Shown in pieces: positions 11,870-23,804 of a stretch of 64,000 nucleotides of DNA. The stretch is from the NCBI RefSeq assembly GCF_008831285.2, contig NC_045145.1, positions 4,320,723 to 4,384,722 on the forward strand. Direction: 5' to 3'. This stretch comes from Nymphaea colorata (Eukaryota > Streptophyta > Magnoliopsida > Nymphaeales > Nymphaeaceae). Made by a program: the position numbers and the translations under genes. Each line of letters starts with the position of its first letter. The first letter of the stretch is position 1. The notes beneath the pieces were generated by a model. It saw nothing but the letters and a program-made list of their open reading frames with translations, made no database searches and had not been told where the DNA came from.

Positions 11870-14800
11870 GTGTAGACGAAGCTAACAACAATACCATGAT
11901 AGAGCGCTGATACGTGGCCTTGCCCACAGAAAGGGATGACCAGAGCGTGTGGAATAGCCATTCTTCTTCTGCGTCCTCTTTGCAGACGTCTCTTCTGCAG
12001 CAAAGCCTGCTCTCTATTTCCTTTTCTGTCCCTCTCTTTTATAATTGCAGATTCACCAACATGTGCAGTAACTGCGAACTTACCATTCTCTGTCCGTCAT
12101 ATAACTAACGGCAACAGCTGAATCAACCTGACTAAATCAACCACGATGTCATTTCTTTACGAAAAAAAAAACTCCATGTACACGTGACACACGCACTCGA
12201 AAGAAAAAGGGAAATTTTTTAATTAGTAGAAAAAATGTTTTTTTCAAGTCCTTTTATTATTTTTTGCCTTAAATTTGCTTATTAAACAAGACTACTATTG
12301 TTATTAATAATATTGGCATATTAAATTTTCATGCACCAGTTAAAAGTTGAGCATCGAGTCAAGTACCTGGTACCCAGAGCCTGACTCTAAGCTCAGGTCT
12401 AATACTTGAAATAAAAGAATGGGCAAATACTACAAACCTGCTTTTTTTTTATTCTTTTTTCATGTATTATGAGTTTGGGAAGCCTGTTTCAGCTTGCTCC
12501 ACACAGACTACACATGTGGAGGCTCGCTACTGCTTAGGCTGCACTGTATTAGTAGAGTAAGGGCTACACATGTTAAGGTGCAGGTGCAGGTGCAAGTTGT
12601 TGCAGAGCAAGGGCTACACAAGTTAGGCGTCTCTCCAAACAATGGTGTAACTCGCTAGGTAGAAGCAAAGGGATTGGATTTCACAGTCAAATTCATGGGC
12701 AACCATAGTGTACCTTTTTCGTGGCGGTGTTGTTGGCATGAAAACGAGTAGGCCTACCTTTTTGCTTCCAACTCACACTATGGTGGAGAAGGTGCGATGA
12801 AGATTAGGAGTGTGAACGGTATGAGTTGAAAAGGCTCCCATATTGTTTGGAGGGCAGCGTGCATGTATAAGTGGAGTCAGAATTTTAATAGAAACCCAAT
12901 ATCATTTTTCAAGATTTGCATATAAGACAATTAAATTTTTTTAAAATTTACATGTAAATTTGAAAAAAAAAATTGAGATAGGGATCTGACCACTATCTAT
13001 CGTTTTCAAAGTTGTTCCTTTCAAAAATTATGTTTCTGTGGTTGCCTTTCAATCGACAGCTGCAATCTGCTGGAAGAGAGATACCCGAATGCAAAATACG
13101 GCGATAAATTGAAAGCAGATTTATTGCATACTTTTCTAAAAGGGATAAAAATGTTCTACAATTCATAGCTACGCCGCTTGTATCACTGGTTGGGCGGTAT
13201 ACTTTAAACTCATCTAAGGTGGAAACTGATCCAAAGCATTCAGTTTCAAAAGAAGCTCCATGACACTCTGCTATGGATCTTGTTTGAGGTATGCCACCTC
13301 ATCTTTCTTACCTTGCAACAAATGATTAATAGTAATTGATTTGATGAAAGCACATTGAGTTTTCTCAACAATTGTTGTCAGCAAGCCCCACATTCTATTC
13401 ACCATAACTTTAACAATCATCTAATGCTGGTTGTTGCACAAAGCTATGAGTTATATTTGTATAAAAATAAAATAAATAAATAAACATTATGGGGTCATGG
13501 CCAATGGGGGTGGAGTCATAAATTTTTTGTAGAGGTCAAACTATAGTTTCAAAATTTTAACAAAAGCTGAAATAAAAATTTTGAAACTTTTTATATACAT
13601 TAAGCTAAAACTTTTTAGATTTACATATAAATTTTTAAAGTTTTAAATCGAAAGTCGGGCTTGGCTTAGGCCAACCCAATTTTCATAAAAGTAAATGTTT
13701 TAAAATATACAGATTTAATATATAAACACATATTTATAGTGAAAAAATATATGTAAATTATTAGGCCAAGTTGGGTCCACCCGAGCCAGCCCAACAATAT
13801 CTCAGTAGTCGTGGCTCAATTTATTTATTTATTTTTAAAATTTAAATATATAATACATATTTATAAAGAAAACATAAAAAATTAATTTTTTAGAGAAAGA
13901 TTTCAGGCCCGAGCCCGAGCTCTGATTTCGTCTGGGGCTCGGCCTCAACATCCACCCTTATTTATTAGGCTGGCTCCATGTCCAATTTTGAGCCGGATGG
14001 GGGCTTGAGTTGGTTTGGGTACTGAGTCCCTGTCAAGTACTGGTCCCAATGCCAGGCTTCTATCAAACCATTCTACTCCTATACAAGCTTACATGTGGCT
14101 CCCTTCCTATAACTGATAGTACAAAACCAAGTAAGCAGTTTTATGACACAATAGACTAGTTTTCAAACTTCTTCTTCTCCTATTGTGATGGTCAAATAAC
14201 ATCCACCCTTATTTATTAGGCTGGCTCCATGTCCAATTTTGAGCCGGATGGGGGCTTGAGTTGGTTTGGGTACTGAGTCCCTGTCAAGTACTGGTCCCAA
14301 TGCCCAGGCTTCTATCAAACCATTCTACTCCTATACAAGCTTACATGTGGCTCCCTTCCTACCAGGAAGGAGTTTTATGACACAATAGACTAGTTTTCAA
14401 ACTTCTTCTTCTTCTTATTCTTCTTCTTCTATTGTGATGGTCAAATAACTCTCAAGTTATTTAGATGCATGAGACTCAACATATGTGTTTATATCTTCTC
14501 TTTACTAGCCATACTTAGTCAACGTAGATCATGTGTATTGATGTGTTTACTCAATTTAATCACAATAAAGTAGTGGAAAACCACCAAATCATACTGCACA
14601 AGTAGCCTAGTGAGCAAGAAAAGTATTTTATCCTATCACCCAAAAAAACCTGAGATCATCCAAGCCCTTGTCTCTGTAAGGTACATGACTCATGCATTCA
14701 GTGCACGGAAATGCTACCCCCACCACGCTTTAACTTGCACATCAGTGGCCACCCATTTAAAATACAAAGAAGTTGACACCGAAGAGATTTAGAATGGAAA

Positions 14801-15950
14801 ACAGCCACCCATCCATGTTGTGAATCATAGTTTTGATACTATTGCTATGCTAACCTCTTTGTAATTTTGCTCTGTAATGCTGCCTACATAGCAATTTTTG
14901 ATATGTTTTAATAAAAGTGTTGGAGGCCATTGACTCCTAAGGTTTGATTCGAAAATGTGCCACCATTTATATCCTATATGTCGATGTAATTCACTCTTTA
15001 ATGTTAAAAACTTAATCGATGTTTAACACGAAATTGTTTTTATCTTACAAGTTATATATGTACATGACGGTTTGAACTTTAATAATTAAAAAAGATAACG
15101 GAAATTGTGAAACTATTTAAATTTAAAATATGTATTAATATTAAAGTGATGCATTTAACCAAGATAAAGCAATTTAAAAGAGTAAGCGGAAACATTGACA
15201 TAGTTATTTATCAAAGTTAAAAAAGTAAATACAGATGTGGATATAATCGGGCCAAAATAATCTATAACTAAACGTGCCAAATAAAATTAAATGATAAAGG
15301 AGGAAGTAAAATAGCAAAATTGAAACGATGTTACCCATCACACACAATAGCCATGGGGAACAGAGGGGAGGCAAAAGTATACGGAAATTTGCCACCATTC
15401 TTTCCATCGAAAAGGCCTTTTTGAAACTTTTGAAAAATTTTGATAGGAGTACATTAATATTTTCAGTTTTTGGAAAGCCGAAAAAAATGGCTGTACAAGA
15501 AAAAGAAATCAAAAGATAATATACATATCGAAGTGTAAGTTGTTTGATCTGAGAAGACCATCCACAATAATATAAATCATTAATTTTCTTTTCCAGTTTT
15601 CTTTTTATGGGTGAGCGGTTTCCTCTACCGCCCTAAGAGATGCCGCTGGCCCCCTCATGTCCACCACAGACAGGTTCATAGACCTTGTTTCGGGACTTAC
15701 TAGTCTAAAAAAAGCACAACAAGATGTGACAACGACTACCATAGGATTTGAACCCTTTATAAAGTAAACAACCTTGCCGCCTATTGTGACAACGACTACC
15801 ATACTCTACTCTAATCAACAACCTTGATCAATTTCTTCTATCATAAAGTTTGCACTATTGCAGCATAAATTCCTAGGGTGCTAAAAAGAGGAGTCAGTAT
15901 TAATTTAGACAAGAGTTTTTGATAACTGTCATCATTTCTGTTAACGTAGA
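11870..15950. repeat. UGT flank, proximal member of a direct segmental duplication
   Basis: This block, upstream of UGT-C2, recurs in the same orientation and order at 19270-22860 upstream of UGT-A, with moderate divergence and indels. Shared landmarks are the UGT 5' end and TATA region, the two Gly/Asp-type AT-rich tracts, the GGGTGGATGTTGAGGCC region, and the GTAAAAAAGTAAATA tract near 15215 and 21975. It shows that a UGT gene plus about 4 kb of upstream DNA was duplicated in tandem. No protein-coding gene is recognisable within it. Confidence 0.8.
13949..14459 (-). repeat. Tandem duplication, mirror of 121-649
   Basis: Two copies of the unit starting ATCCACCCTTATTTATTAGG, at about 13949 and 14201. 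The first lacks part of the TTCTTC tract and the second lacks part of the TATAACTGATAGT segment, so the two units decayed differently from those in the left arm. Confidence 0.8.
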
Positions 15951-17290
15951 TTGAGCTACCTTTGTTACCACTACCAGGTGAGAATGAGAAACCCTAAAGG
16001 TTTGCTTTTGGTGTCTCAAGGTGCCGCCCTTGCTGCGCTTCAACTTGTGCATTGGTAACTCTCATTTTACAAGCTGACACCTCTAACACCCAAAATAGAG
16101 ACTGACCGTTTATCAACTCTCATTCCAAACTGCATTTTTTTATTTTTCATTTTTATTACTCTTATTTATTATTTTTATTATTTTTTGTTTCTTTTTGTTA
16201 ACGATAAGGTTGAAAGGCAACTGTTCCAAAGAGATGCAATGAAACAAATCCCAACGAGATCAATCAAAATTAATGATAAATGAAACTAAAAACTTTCCAC
16301 AAAATCAGATTTAGTCTTTCATGCTTATTGTTGTCAATATTATGGAAACTTCACCTATTTAAGTTCTTTCTATGCTTTCTGTAACTAAGGCTCATGTTGA
16401 CCTTCCATAGTGAAGTGAAAAAAAACTAAGGCTCATGTTGACCTTCCATGGTAAAAAATCATGCACGTTTAATAAAAACAACTTTTTCATTTTTTGTTCT
16501 TATTTGTTCTGTTTCTTTTATATTTTTTCAACACTTTTTATGTGATTAAAGGCAGATCTTATAAGATCCTTTTATGTGGAACTCACTGTGTAAATAAATA
16601 CCAGATTTTGCCGCTCTAGGAAAAAAAAAAGGAATTGATACCGTCATTTTATGGTTAAAGCCTAAGAGTTTATGACGGGGTGGGAGGGGGATCAGATCAT
16701 AAATCTATAAACATGAAATACTCACTCATCTCAAATCACCTCCAACCTCAAATCCAATGGGATTTGTTGTCTTGTCTTAGCAACTTCAACCGGGACAGGA
16801 AAAGTGTTGGGTCAACAAAAGTAGACCCACCAATTGATGTGGTGGCAGGCAAGAAGATGCTCAAATGTTTGAATATTCAGCTTTGAACCAGGGGCAGAAC
16901 TAAAAATTTGTCTACGAGACAGTAAATATATAGGCAAAAAAAATTTCAACTAGCGTTGGGATAATAACCCAATTCTCACGAAAATGATTCATATAATTAG
17001 GTGTAAATTTATCCATATCAAAACATTTAAAAGAAGATTCAGAATGGGCTTCGTGGGGGATATGCCCATACCGACCACACCTACCTCCTTTTCTTCTTTG
17101 AACCTTTTGAGATCGTTCAAGCTAATGTTGCTTTTTTTGTTCTCATGAGGGATATGCATGCCAGCGGTGCATGAAACACAACCCGATCTAAACATGGTAT
17201 TCTCATACTCATTGATTGGAGGGACACTTGTTTATAAATACTCATGGGTGGAAGATATACACACATATATATATCTATACACACACACAC

Positions 17291-17323
<33 letters not shown>

Positions 17324-17560
17324 GTAAAGAAATTTTAAAAAGGCTGGTGTCAGCCACATATGGTTCGGTTCCTCGGTCCAGACAAGAAAAAATTTTGAGT
17401 CCAAGCATCCAGGTCCTTAATTTTAACCTTGGCTTATAGCCATAGAATTACACAAGTTTTAATAAACAATCATAGAAATCATACACATCTTTTACAGTTG
17501 AAACAGCACTTGTTAAGATACCATAAGAAAACAATACACACTTATTTGCAAACAATAAAC
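15951..17560. other. Intergenic, AT-rich, no gene seen
   Basis: Sequence 3' of UGT-A. I see no recognisable coding region. Near 16887 the text CAGGGGCAGAACTAAAAATTT resembles the terminus of hAT/Tip100-type elements, but no matching opposite end is visible. A CA/TA microsatellite is at 17265-17324. Short reading frames here run through repeats and have no family resemblance. Confidence 0.6.
17265..17324. repeat. CA/TA microsatellite
   Basis: Alternating ACACAC and ATATAT tracts, interrupted by single bases, just downstream of UGT-A. Confidence 0.9.
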
Positions 17561-19412
17561 TTAATGCTCCAAACTGCTCATTTTCCCCTTTTTCATCATG
17601 TCTACAAACCCTTCGAAATTCCTAGCAGAAGCACCGCCCTTCATGGTAGCCTTCTTTCCCTTCTCTTCCAAGTGGGTCAACCTCTCCCTTATTCCTTCAT
17701 CGTTTATCACCAACTCCAGCTTCTCCCTGATTTCTTCTTTTCCAACAGTCCCGTCATCCTCCTTCTCCAACTCCAAGCCCACCTTCCACACCTCAACTAT
17801 GGCGGTCTGGTTAAGAAACTGGTCGCCAAAGTAAGGCCAACACAACATGGGGACTCCATTGCTCACTGCTTCCATGGTCGAGTTCCAGCCACAGTGAGTC
17901 AAGAAACAGGCAACCGAGGGATGAGAGAGTACTTCCTTTTGTGGGGCCCATCCAACAATAAGTGCACGCCTTCCAACCCGTTCCATGAACCCTTCCGGAT
18001 AGGCAGCACCACCGAAACTGCCCATGATGTCAGGTCTAGAGACCCAGAGGAATGGCCGGCCGGTGAGCTCAACCCCGATGGCGAGTTCGCCAAGTTGGTG
18101 CTGGCTAAGCACCGTGGTGCTTCCCAGTGAGACGTAGATGACTGAGCAAGTGGGTTGCTGATTGAGCCAGTCGATGCAACTCCAATCCTCGGCCCAGATT
18201 GAAGATGGTTGGTGCTTGGCTTTGTTGGCTGGAAGAAGAGGACCGATTGGAATTGCATTGTTGATGAGATCAAGAAATGGCGACTCGAGCTCCTCAAATG
18301 TGTTGCAGAGTACGTGACTTATGCCTTTCATGGACTCGCTGGACTTCTCAACGCACTTGAAGAAAATCTCTGTGATTTTGGTGTCTTCAAAGGGCAACCA
18401 TAACAGGTGAGCTGACCGGAAGGCAGGTACTCCTTCGGAAAGCTGAACCATCTTGTCACCTGTTTGAAAACCTGTTTACCAGTCAAAAATCTCCGTAAGG
18501 GGCCTTTGATTAGGTTATAATTATAGAATATAGAATTAAAATTTAAGATACCAAAAATAGTCCATGTATTTTATAAGAGATTAGGAATTAAATAAGATGA
18601 AATACTCATCTTACGCACCTAAAAATAATGTTCACGAAAAAAATATGTGAAATTTCATGGCACATAATTACTCTAATAACTAATAGCAAACACTAAATGA
18701 CAGGAACAGAACCAGGAGAGGCGGCAGTAGGCCTTGGCCAGCCTACCCCCTCCACACCACAAAATTTTTGTTTTAAAAAATTTATATTTAAATTTCTTTA
18801 AATAAAATCATTTATTTGATATAAAATTTAAAAAATTAAAATTTTGAAACTGTAGTTTGACAAAACAAGGAAACATAAACATGCCAAACATCCAAATCAT
18901 TTGCTCAAGAATAGTAACCATTTACCATTTTCATCGATGACTCCATCTTCAATAAGCATTGGAATGTTGAGGAGAGTGGCCAGTGTCCAGGTTGAGGCAG
19001 TCCAGACGGCAGCTCTCGGAAGGTTGAGCTTCTCGGCAACATCAAACAGAAAACCCATTGCCCCATCGGCAATTACAAACGTAATCTTCTCTTCATCCTT
19101 CTCATTGATCTTCAGTACGAGCTCCTCCATGAAACTCGGAATGGCGTTCATTGAGCTAGACAAGAGTTTGCAGGCATCTTTGCGGTCGTCATCTGTGGAT
19201 AAGCCGTCAGGTATGGTTACCAGCCGGATTCTTCCGGCGTAGTCGCTGCTAAAGTTTTCAGGCAGTGCTGCCTTCACTTGTCTGTGTGTGTACTCAGTGT
19301 AGACGAAGGTAACAAGAACACCATGATCGGCCAGGTGATGAGAGAGCTCCATGAGAGCTGCTACGTGGCCTTGCCCACAGAAAGGGACGACCAGAGCGTG
19401 AGGAACAGCCAT
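17561..19412 (-). CDS. UDP-glycosyltransferase, UGT83A1-like (UGT-A), intact two-exon gene
   Basis: Transfers a sugar, probably glucose from UDP-glucose, to a small acceptor in the cytosol; the acceptor cannot be read from sequence. Exon 1 is 19412-18926 and exon 2 is 18459-17561. The 466-bp intron has donor GTAAAT and acceptor CAAACAG and splits a Gly codon (phase 1). The 461-residue product has normal family length. The start ATG (19412) gives MAVPHALVVPF, directly before GQGHV with catalytic His16; the acid partner is Asp116 in FVIADGAMG. The 44-residue PSPG box spans about 333-376, from WAPQKEVL through HCGWNSTMEA to YFGDQ. Its terminal Gln is typical of glucose donors. The N-terminal motifs and PSPG text resemble the UGT83A group. 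The lysine-rich C-terminus ends at GKMSSLEH. No stop or frameshift is present, making this the only intact copy of the cluster. Confidence 0.93.
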
Positions 19413-22400
19413 TCTTCTTCTGCGTCCTCTTTGCAAACGTCTCTTCTGCAACAAAGCCTACTCTCCATCTCCTTTTCTCTCCCTCTCTTTTATAATTGCA
19501 GATTCACCAACATGTGCAGTAACTGCGAACTTACCATTCTCTGTCGGTCGTAGAACTAACGGCAACAGCTGAATCAAATCAACAACGATGTCATTTCTTC
19601 ACGAAAAAAAAAAAGGCTCCATGTCCACGTGACACACGTACGTCGAAAGAAAAAGGGACATTTTTTAATTAGTAAAAAAAATATTTAATTTTTAAGTCTT
19701 TTTATTATTTTTTGCCTTAAATTTGTTTGTTAAACAAGACTATTATTGTTATTAATAATATTGGCATATTAAATTTTCATGCACCATTTAAATTAATGTT
19801 GAGCATCCAGTCGAGTACCAGGTACCCAGAGCCCGACTCTAAGCTCAGGTCTAATACTTGAAATGAAAAAAGAGGGCAAATACTACAAACCCTCATTTTT
19901 TTTTGTCCCAAAGGGATTGGGTTTCACATTCAAATTCGTGGGCAACCATAGTGTACCTTTTTCGTGATGGTGTTGTTGGCATGAAAGCGAGTACGCCTAC
20001 CTTTTCAGAGCTGCTTCCAACTCGCACTATGGTGCAGAAGGTGCCCTGAAGATTAGGAGTGTGAATCATATGAGTTGAAAAGGGTCCCATATTGTTTGGA
20101 GGGCAGGGCACATGCATGGGTGGAATCAAAAATTTTTTATGAAGTAGACCGAGTTAAAGTTTATAATTTTTTTCAAAATTTTTATATAAGACAATTAAAA
20201 CTTTTTAAATTTTACATGTAATTTTTTTTTTAAAGAAAATTGGGATAGGGACCTTACCATTACCTATCGTCTGAAAAGCTGTTCCTTTCAATAATTATGT
20301 TTCCATGGTCGCCTTTCAATCGAAAGGCTGCAAGCTGCTGGAAGAAAGATACTACGGAGATAAATTGAAAGCAGACTTACTGCATACTTTTTTAAAAATG
20401 ATAAAAATGACCTACAATTCATACTACACCGCATGCAAACGATTAATAATAATTGATTTGATGAAAGCACATTGAGTCTTCCCCACAATTGTTCTCAGCA
20501 TGTCTACATTCTATTCACCATAACTTTAACAATCATCTTAAGGTGGCCGTTACACAAAGCTATGAGTTATATTTAAAATAAAGTAAATAAAAGAACATTA
20601 TGGGGTCATGGTCAGTAGGGACGGAGCTAAATTTTTTTTGTTAAGGGTCAAACTATAGTTTCAAAATTTTAACAAGGATTGAAATAGAAATTTTCAATTT
20701 TTTTATATATGTTAAACTAAAATTTTTTACATTTACATATAAAATTTTAAAGTTTTTAAAATCTAAGTTGGGGTTGGGGGCCCCCCCTGCCACCCACCCT
20801 TCCCTTCGCCCCTGATGGCTACGGCTGGGCACTTGGTAGGCCTGGCCTGATCCAAAGTCGAGCTTGGCTCAGGCCAACCCGATTTTAGTAAAAGAATTTT
20901 TTTAAAATATATAGATTTAATATATAAACATATATTTATAGTAAAAATATATATATTATCAGGCCGAGTCGGGTCCAATCGAGCCAGCCCAACAACTTCT
21001 TAGTAGTAGTGGCTCAATTTATTATTTTTTTAAATTTAAAATATATAATACATATTTATAAATAAAATATATAAATTTAATTTTTGAGAGAAAGATTTTG
21101 GGCCCAAGCCAAAGCTCAACCTCATTTAGTCTGGGGCCCAATGTCCACCCTTATTTATTAGGCTGGCTCCACGTCCAATTTTTTGAGCCGAATGGGGGTC
21201 TCAGTTGGTCTAGGTACTGAGTACCTGTTAGGTACTGGTCTCCTCTATTAGGCCATTCTACCCTTACACAAGCCTACATGTGGCTCCCTTCCTATAACTG
21301 ATGGTACAAAACCAGGCGAGCCCTTTTATAACACAATATACTAGTTTTCAAAGAGATAATATGTCTTCTTCTTCTATTGTGATGGTCAAATAACTATCAA
21401 GATGTATGAGACTCAACATATGTGTTTATATCGTCTCTTCACTGGCCATACTTAGTCAAGGCAACGTTGGTTGTAGATCATGAGTATTAATGTGTTTGCT
21501 CAATTTAACCACAATAAAATAGTAGAAAACCATCAAATCATACTACACGAATAGTCTAGTGAGCAAGAAAAGTATTTTATCCTATCACTAAAAAAAAAAC
21601 TCCTACCACACTTCAACTTGTGTATCAGTGGCCTCCTAGACTCCTAAAGTTTGATTTGTTTTAGTAAAAGTGTTGGAGGCCCTAGACTTCTAAGGTTTGA
21701 TTCGGAAATGTGCCACCATTTATATCCTATAGATCGATGTAATTCACTTTTTAATGTTAAAAAACTAATTGATGATTCGCATGAAATTGTTTTTTATCTA
21801 AAAGTTATATATTTACACGACATTTTGAACTTTAATAATTAAAAAAAGATAATGGAAATTCTGAAATTATTTAAATTTAAAATATGTATTGATATTAAAT
21901 TGATGCATTTAACAAAGATAAAGCAATTTAAAAGAGTAAGCGCAAAGATTGACATAGTTATTTACCAAAGTTAAAAAAGTAAATAACGATGTGGATATTA
22001 CGGCGCCAAATTAATCTATAACTAAATGTGCCGAATAAAATTAAATGATAAAGGAGGAAGTAAAATAGCCAAGTTGAGGGAACAGAGGGAGGCGAAAGTA
22101 CATGGAAAATTGCCACCATTCTTTTCATCGGAATGGCCACTGATTTTTTTTTCACTTTTTTGAAAAATTTCCATAGGAGTCCACTATTATTTTTAGTTTT
22201 TGGAAAGCCGGAACAAATGATTGTACAAGGAAAAGCAATCAAAAGATAAAATACATATCGAAGTGTAAGTTGCTCGATTGAGAAGACCATCCACAGTAAC
22301 ATTTATCATTAATTTTCTTTTCCATTTTTCTTGAATTTCTCTACTGATCTAAGAGAGGCCGCTGGCCCCTTCGTGTCCAACACCCTCGGGTTCATAGAGC

Positions 22401-22860
22401 TTGTTTTGGGACTTATTACAGTTTAAAGAAACAGCGCACTGAATATGACAGTGACTACCATAGGATTTGAACCCAAATCCTTTTATAAAGTAAAATGCAT
22501 TGCCACCTAGTGTGCTATAACCCCTTGGAGATATATTCGTCAATAATTTTCTCAATTTATTTTCATACTCATCAACAAATGATATATATATGTGTGTTTT
22601 CGTTATGGAACCTTGATCAGTTTTTTTCTATCATAAAGTTTCCACTATTGCAGCATAAATTCCTAGGGTCGCTAAAAGAGGAGTCGTTATTAATTTGGAC
22701 AAGAGATCTTGATAACTGACATGTTTACTTTCTGTTAACACAGATGGAGTTGTTACTAAGGCTGGGCATCGGGTCGGGCCGGAGGAGTCGTTATTAATTT
22801 AGACAAGAGATCTTGATAACTGACATGTTTACTTTCTGTTAACACAGATGGAGTTGTTAC
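19270..22860. repeat. UGT-A flank, distal member of a direct segmental duplication
   Basis: Homologous to 11870-15950 in the same orientation. It has the single version of the 264-bp unit and lacks parts of the 12.6-12.7 kb stretch. Similarity stops exactly where the hAT terminus begins at 22861. Near 20614 (CAGTAGGGACGGAGCTAAATT) there is another hAT-terminus-like fragment, shared with the other flank. No protein-coding gene is recognisable. Confidence 0.8.
19487..19631 (-). promoter_or_regulatory. UGT-A promoter: TATA box and G-box
   Basis: On the minus strand TATAAAAG lies at 19494-19487, about 75-80 bp before the ATG, followed by a GA-rich leader. A G-box CACGTG lies at 19626-19631, about 215 bp before the ATG, next to ACGTAC-type sequence. 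bZIP and bHLH factors bind G-boxes in plants. The same arrangement occurs upstream of C1/C2, and the G-box is also kept upstream of B. Confidence 0.6.
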
Positions 22861-22888
22861 TAAGGCTGGGCATCGGGCCGGGCTGGGC
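22681..22888. repeat. Tandem duplication of 104 bp including a hAT-like terminus
   Basis: GAGTCGTTATTAATTT at 22681 recurs at 22785, and each copy runs through AACACAGATGGAGTTGTTAC into TAAGGCTGGGCATCGGG. The first copy ends after about 25 bases of the terminus. The second continues into the GC-rich GGGCCGGGC repeats of the element. Confidence 0.85.
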
Positions 22889-23563
22889 CGGGCTTTGAGG
22901 CGGGTCTGCCTTCTTACTCCAATGATACATGTCAACCAATATTCATCTTGCAATTATGCTAGGATCAACCTTCAAGAATTCTAAGGCCTGCTCTTCAATC
23001 TCCTTATGTCCTCATCAAGCTCTAAGATAAACTTGACTTTCACTATAAGAAAACATCCTATAGAAATTGCCAATAAGCAGATTAAGGCTTTGCGGGTTGC
23101 TAGCCTCTAGCTCAGTCAAAAAATGAGCACGAACGTAAACCATGTGCACTTAACAGAAGCAAGAAATTATACTAGTAAACTTAACAAAGGGTCTATAATA
23201 AGAAGACTCTCGTTTGATGCAACACATCCTTAAAAAATAGAAGTAGCAGGGCCCGGTTTCTTGACTGATACAATCTCAATGAATTACCAACATTTAGGCA
23301 ATGAAAGCTATAAATTGTCAACAAATTACCAACATTTAGCCAAAGAAAGCTATATAAAAACTGAATATATTGAAAATGTCAGCAATATATGAGAGACTGA
23401 ATCTAATAAAGAGCATATATCACACCATTCTGTAAAAAATTGAGCACCTCAGTCCATTGCAATATAAAATCATTCATCGGTTCAATGTGATTTAACAAGC
23501 AGTAATAGAAATAAAAAGATTCAAATAAGACACAACAATGAACAAGCAACAACCCTTTTTTGT

Positions 23564-23804
23564 GTCTATAGACAAATGAAAATCATTTAATCAGTGGGCT
23601 GGTTACATATGTTCACTAACAAATCTGAATAACCCTCTAAGGGGTCTATAGACAAATGAAAATCACTCAATTAGTGGCCTGGTTACATATGTTTCACTAA
23701 CAAATCTAAATAACCCTCTAAGGGGTCTATAGACAAATGAAAATCACTTAATCAGTGGCCTGGTTACATATGTTTCACTAACAAATATGAATAACCCTCT
23801 ATGT
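23564..23804. repeat. Tandem repeat, 3 x about 81 bp
   Basis: Units begin GTCTATAGACAAATGAAAAT at 23564, 23644 and 23725 and end with AATAACCCTCTAAGG or a close variant. The middle and last units differ from each other by a few bases. A shorter duplicated phrase, TATGTCCACCATGATTG, follows at about 23798-23845. Confidence 0.9.

Larger units (their letters stand above)
8821..11961 (-). pseudogene. UGT-C2: glycosyltransferase pseudogene, exon 1 split by Copia
   Basis: Mirror copy of UGT-C1. The ATG at 11961 opens MAIPHALV. The exon is interrupted at 9174-11850 by the same Copia element with the same 5-bp duplication (TTGTC on this strand), then continues from 9173 to the donor GT at 8820-8819. 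It retains FVIADGAMGFLFDVAERL and ends at DEN. A one-base loss near 9113 shifts the frame in the RIRVVTIPD region, and three in-frame bases are missing near 8990 (SENEEK against SEKDEEK in C1). No exon 2 is present before the gap at 8076. The shared insertion shows that C1 and C2 became separate copies, or alleles, after the Copia insertion. Confidence 0.9.
8077..14571 (-). repeat. Right arm of the large inverted repeat
   Basis: Reverse complement of 1-6532. It begins abruptly at the gap edge within the UGT intron and runs through UGT-C2, its Copia insertion and its upstream flank to the TTGTGATTAAATTG-type end near 14571. Relative to the left arm it shows extra one-base deletions in homopolymers, for example in the LTR near 9435 and 11635, plus a one-base loss in UGT exon 1 near 9113. 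This pattern could reflect either residual read error or decay. Confidence 0.9.

Noticed and set aside
17598-18130. Plus-strand frames over UGT-A exon 2
   Set aside because: They lie antisense to an intact exon with clear PSPG and splice structure and have no features of their own.
23564-23804. CRISPR-like array
   Set aside because: The 81-bp units are contiguous tandem repeats without unique spacers, in a plant genome and inside a transposon.
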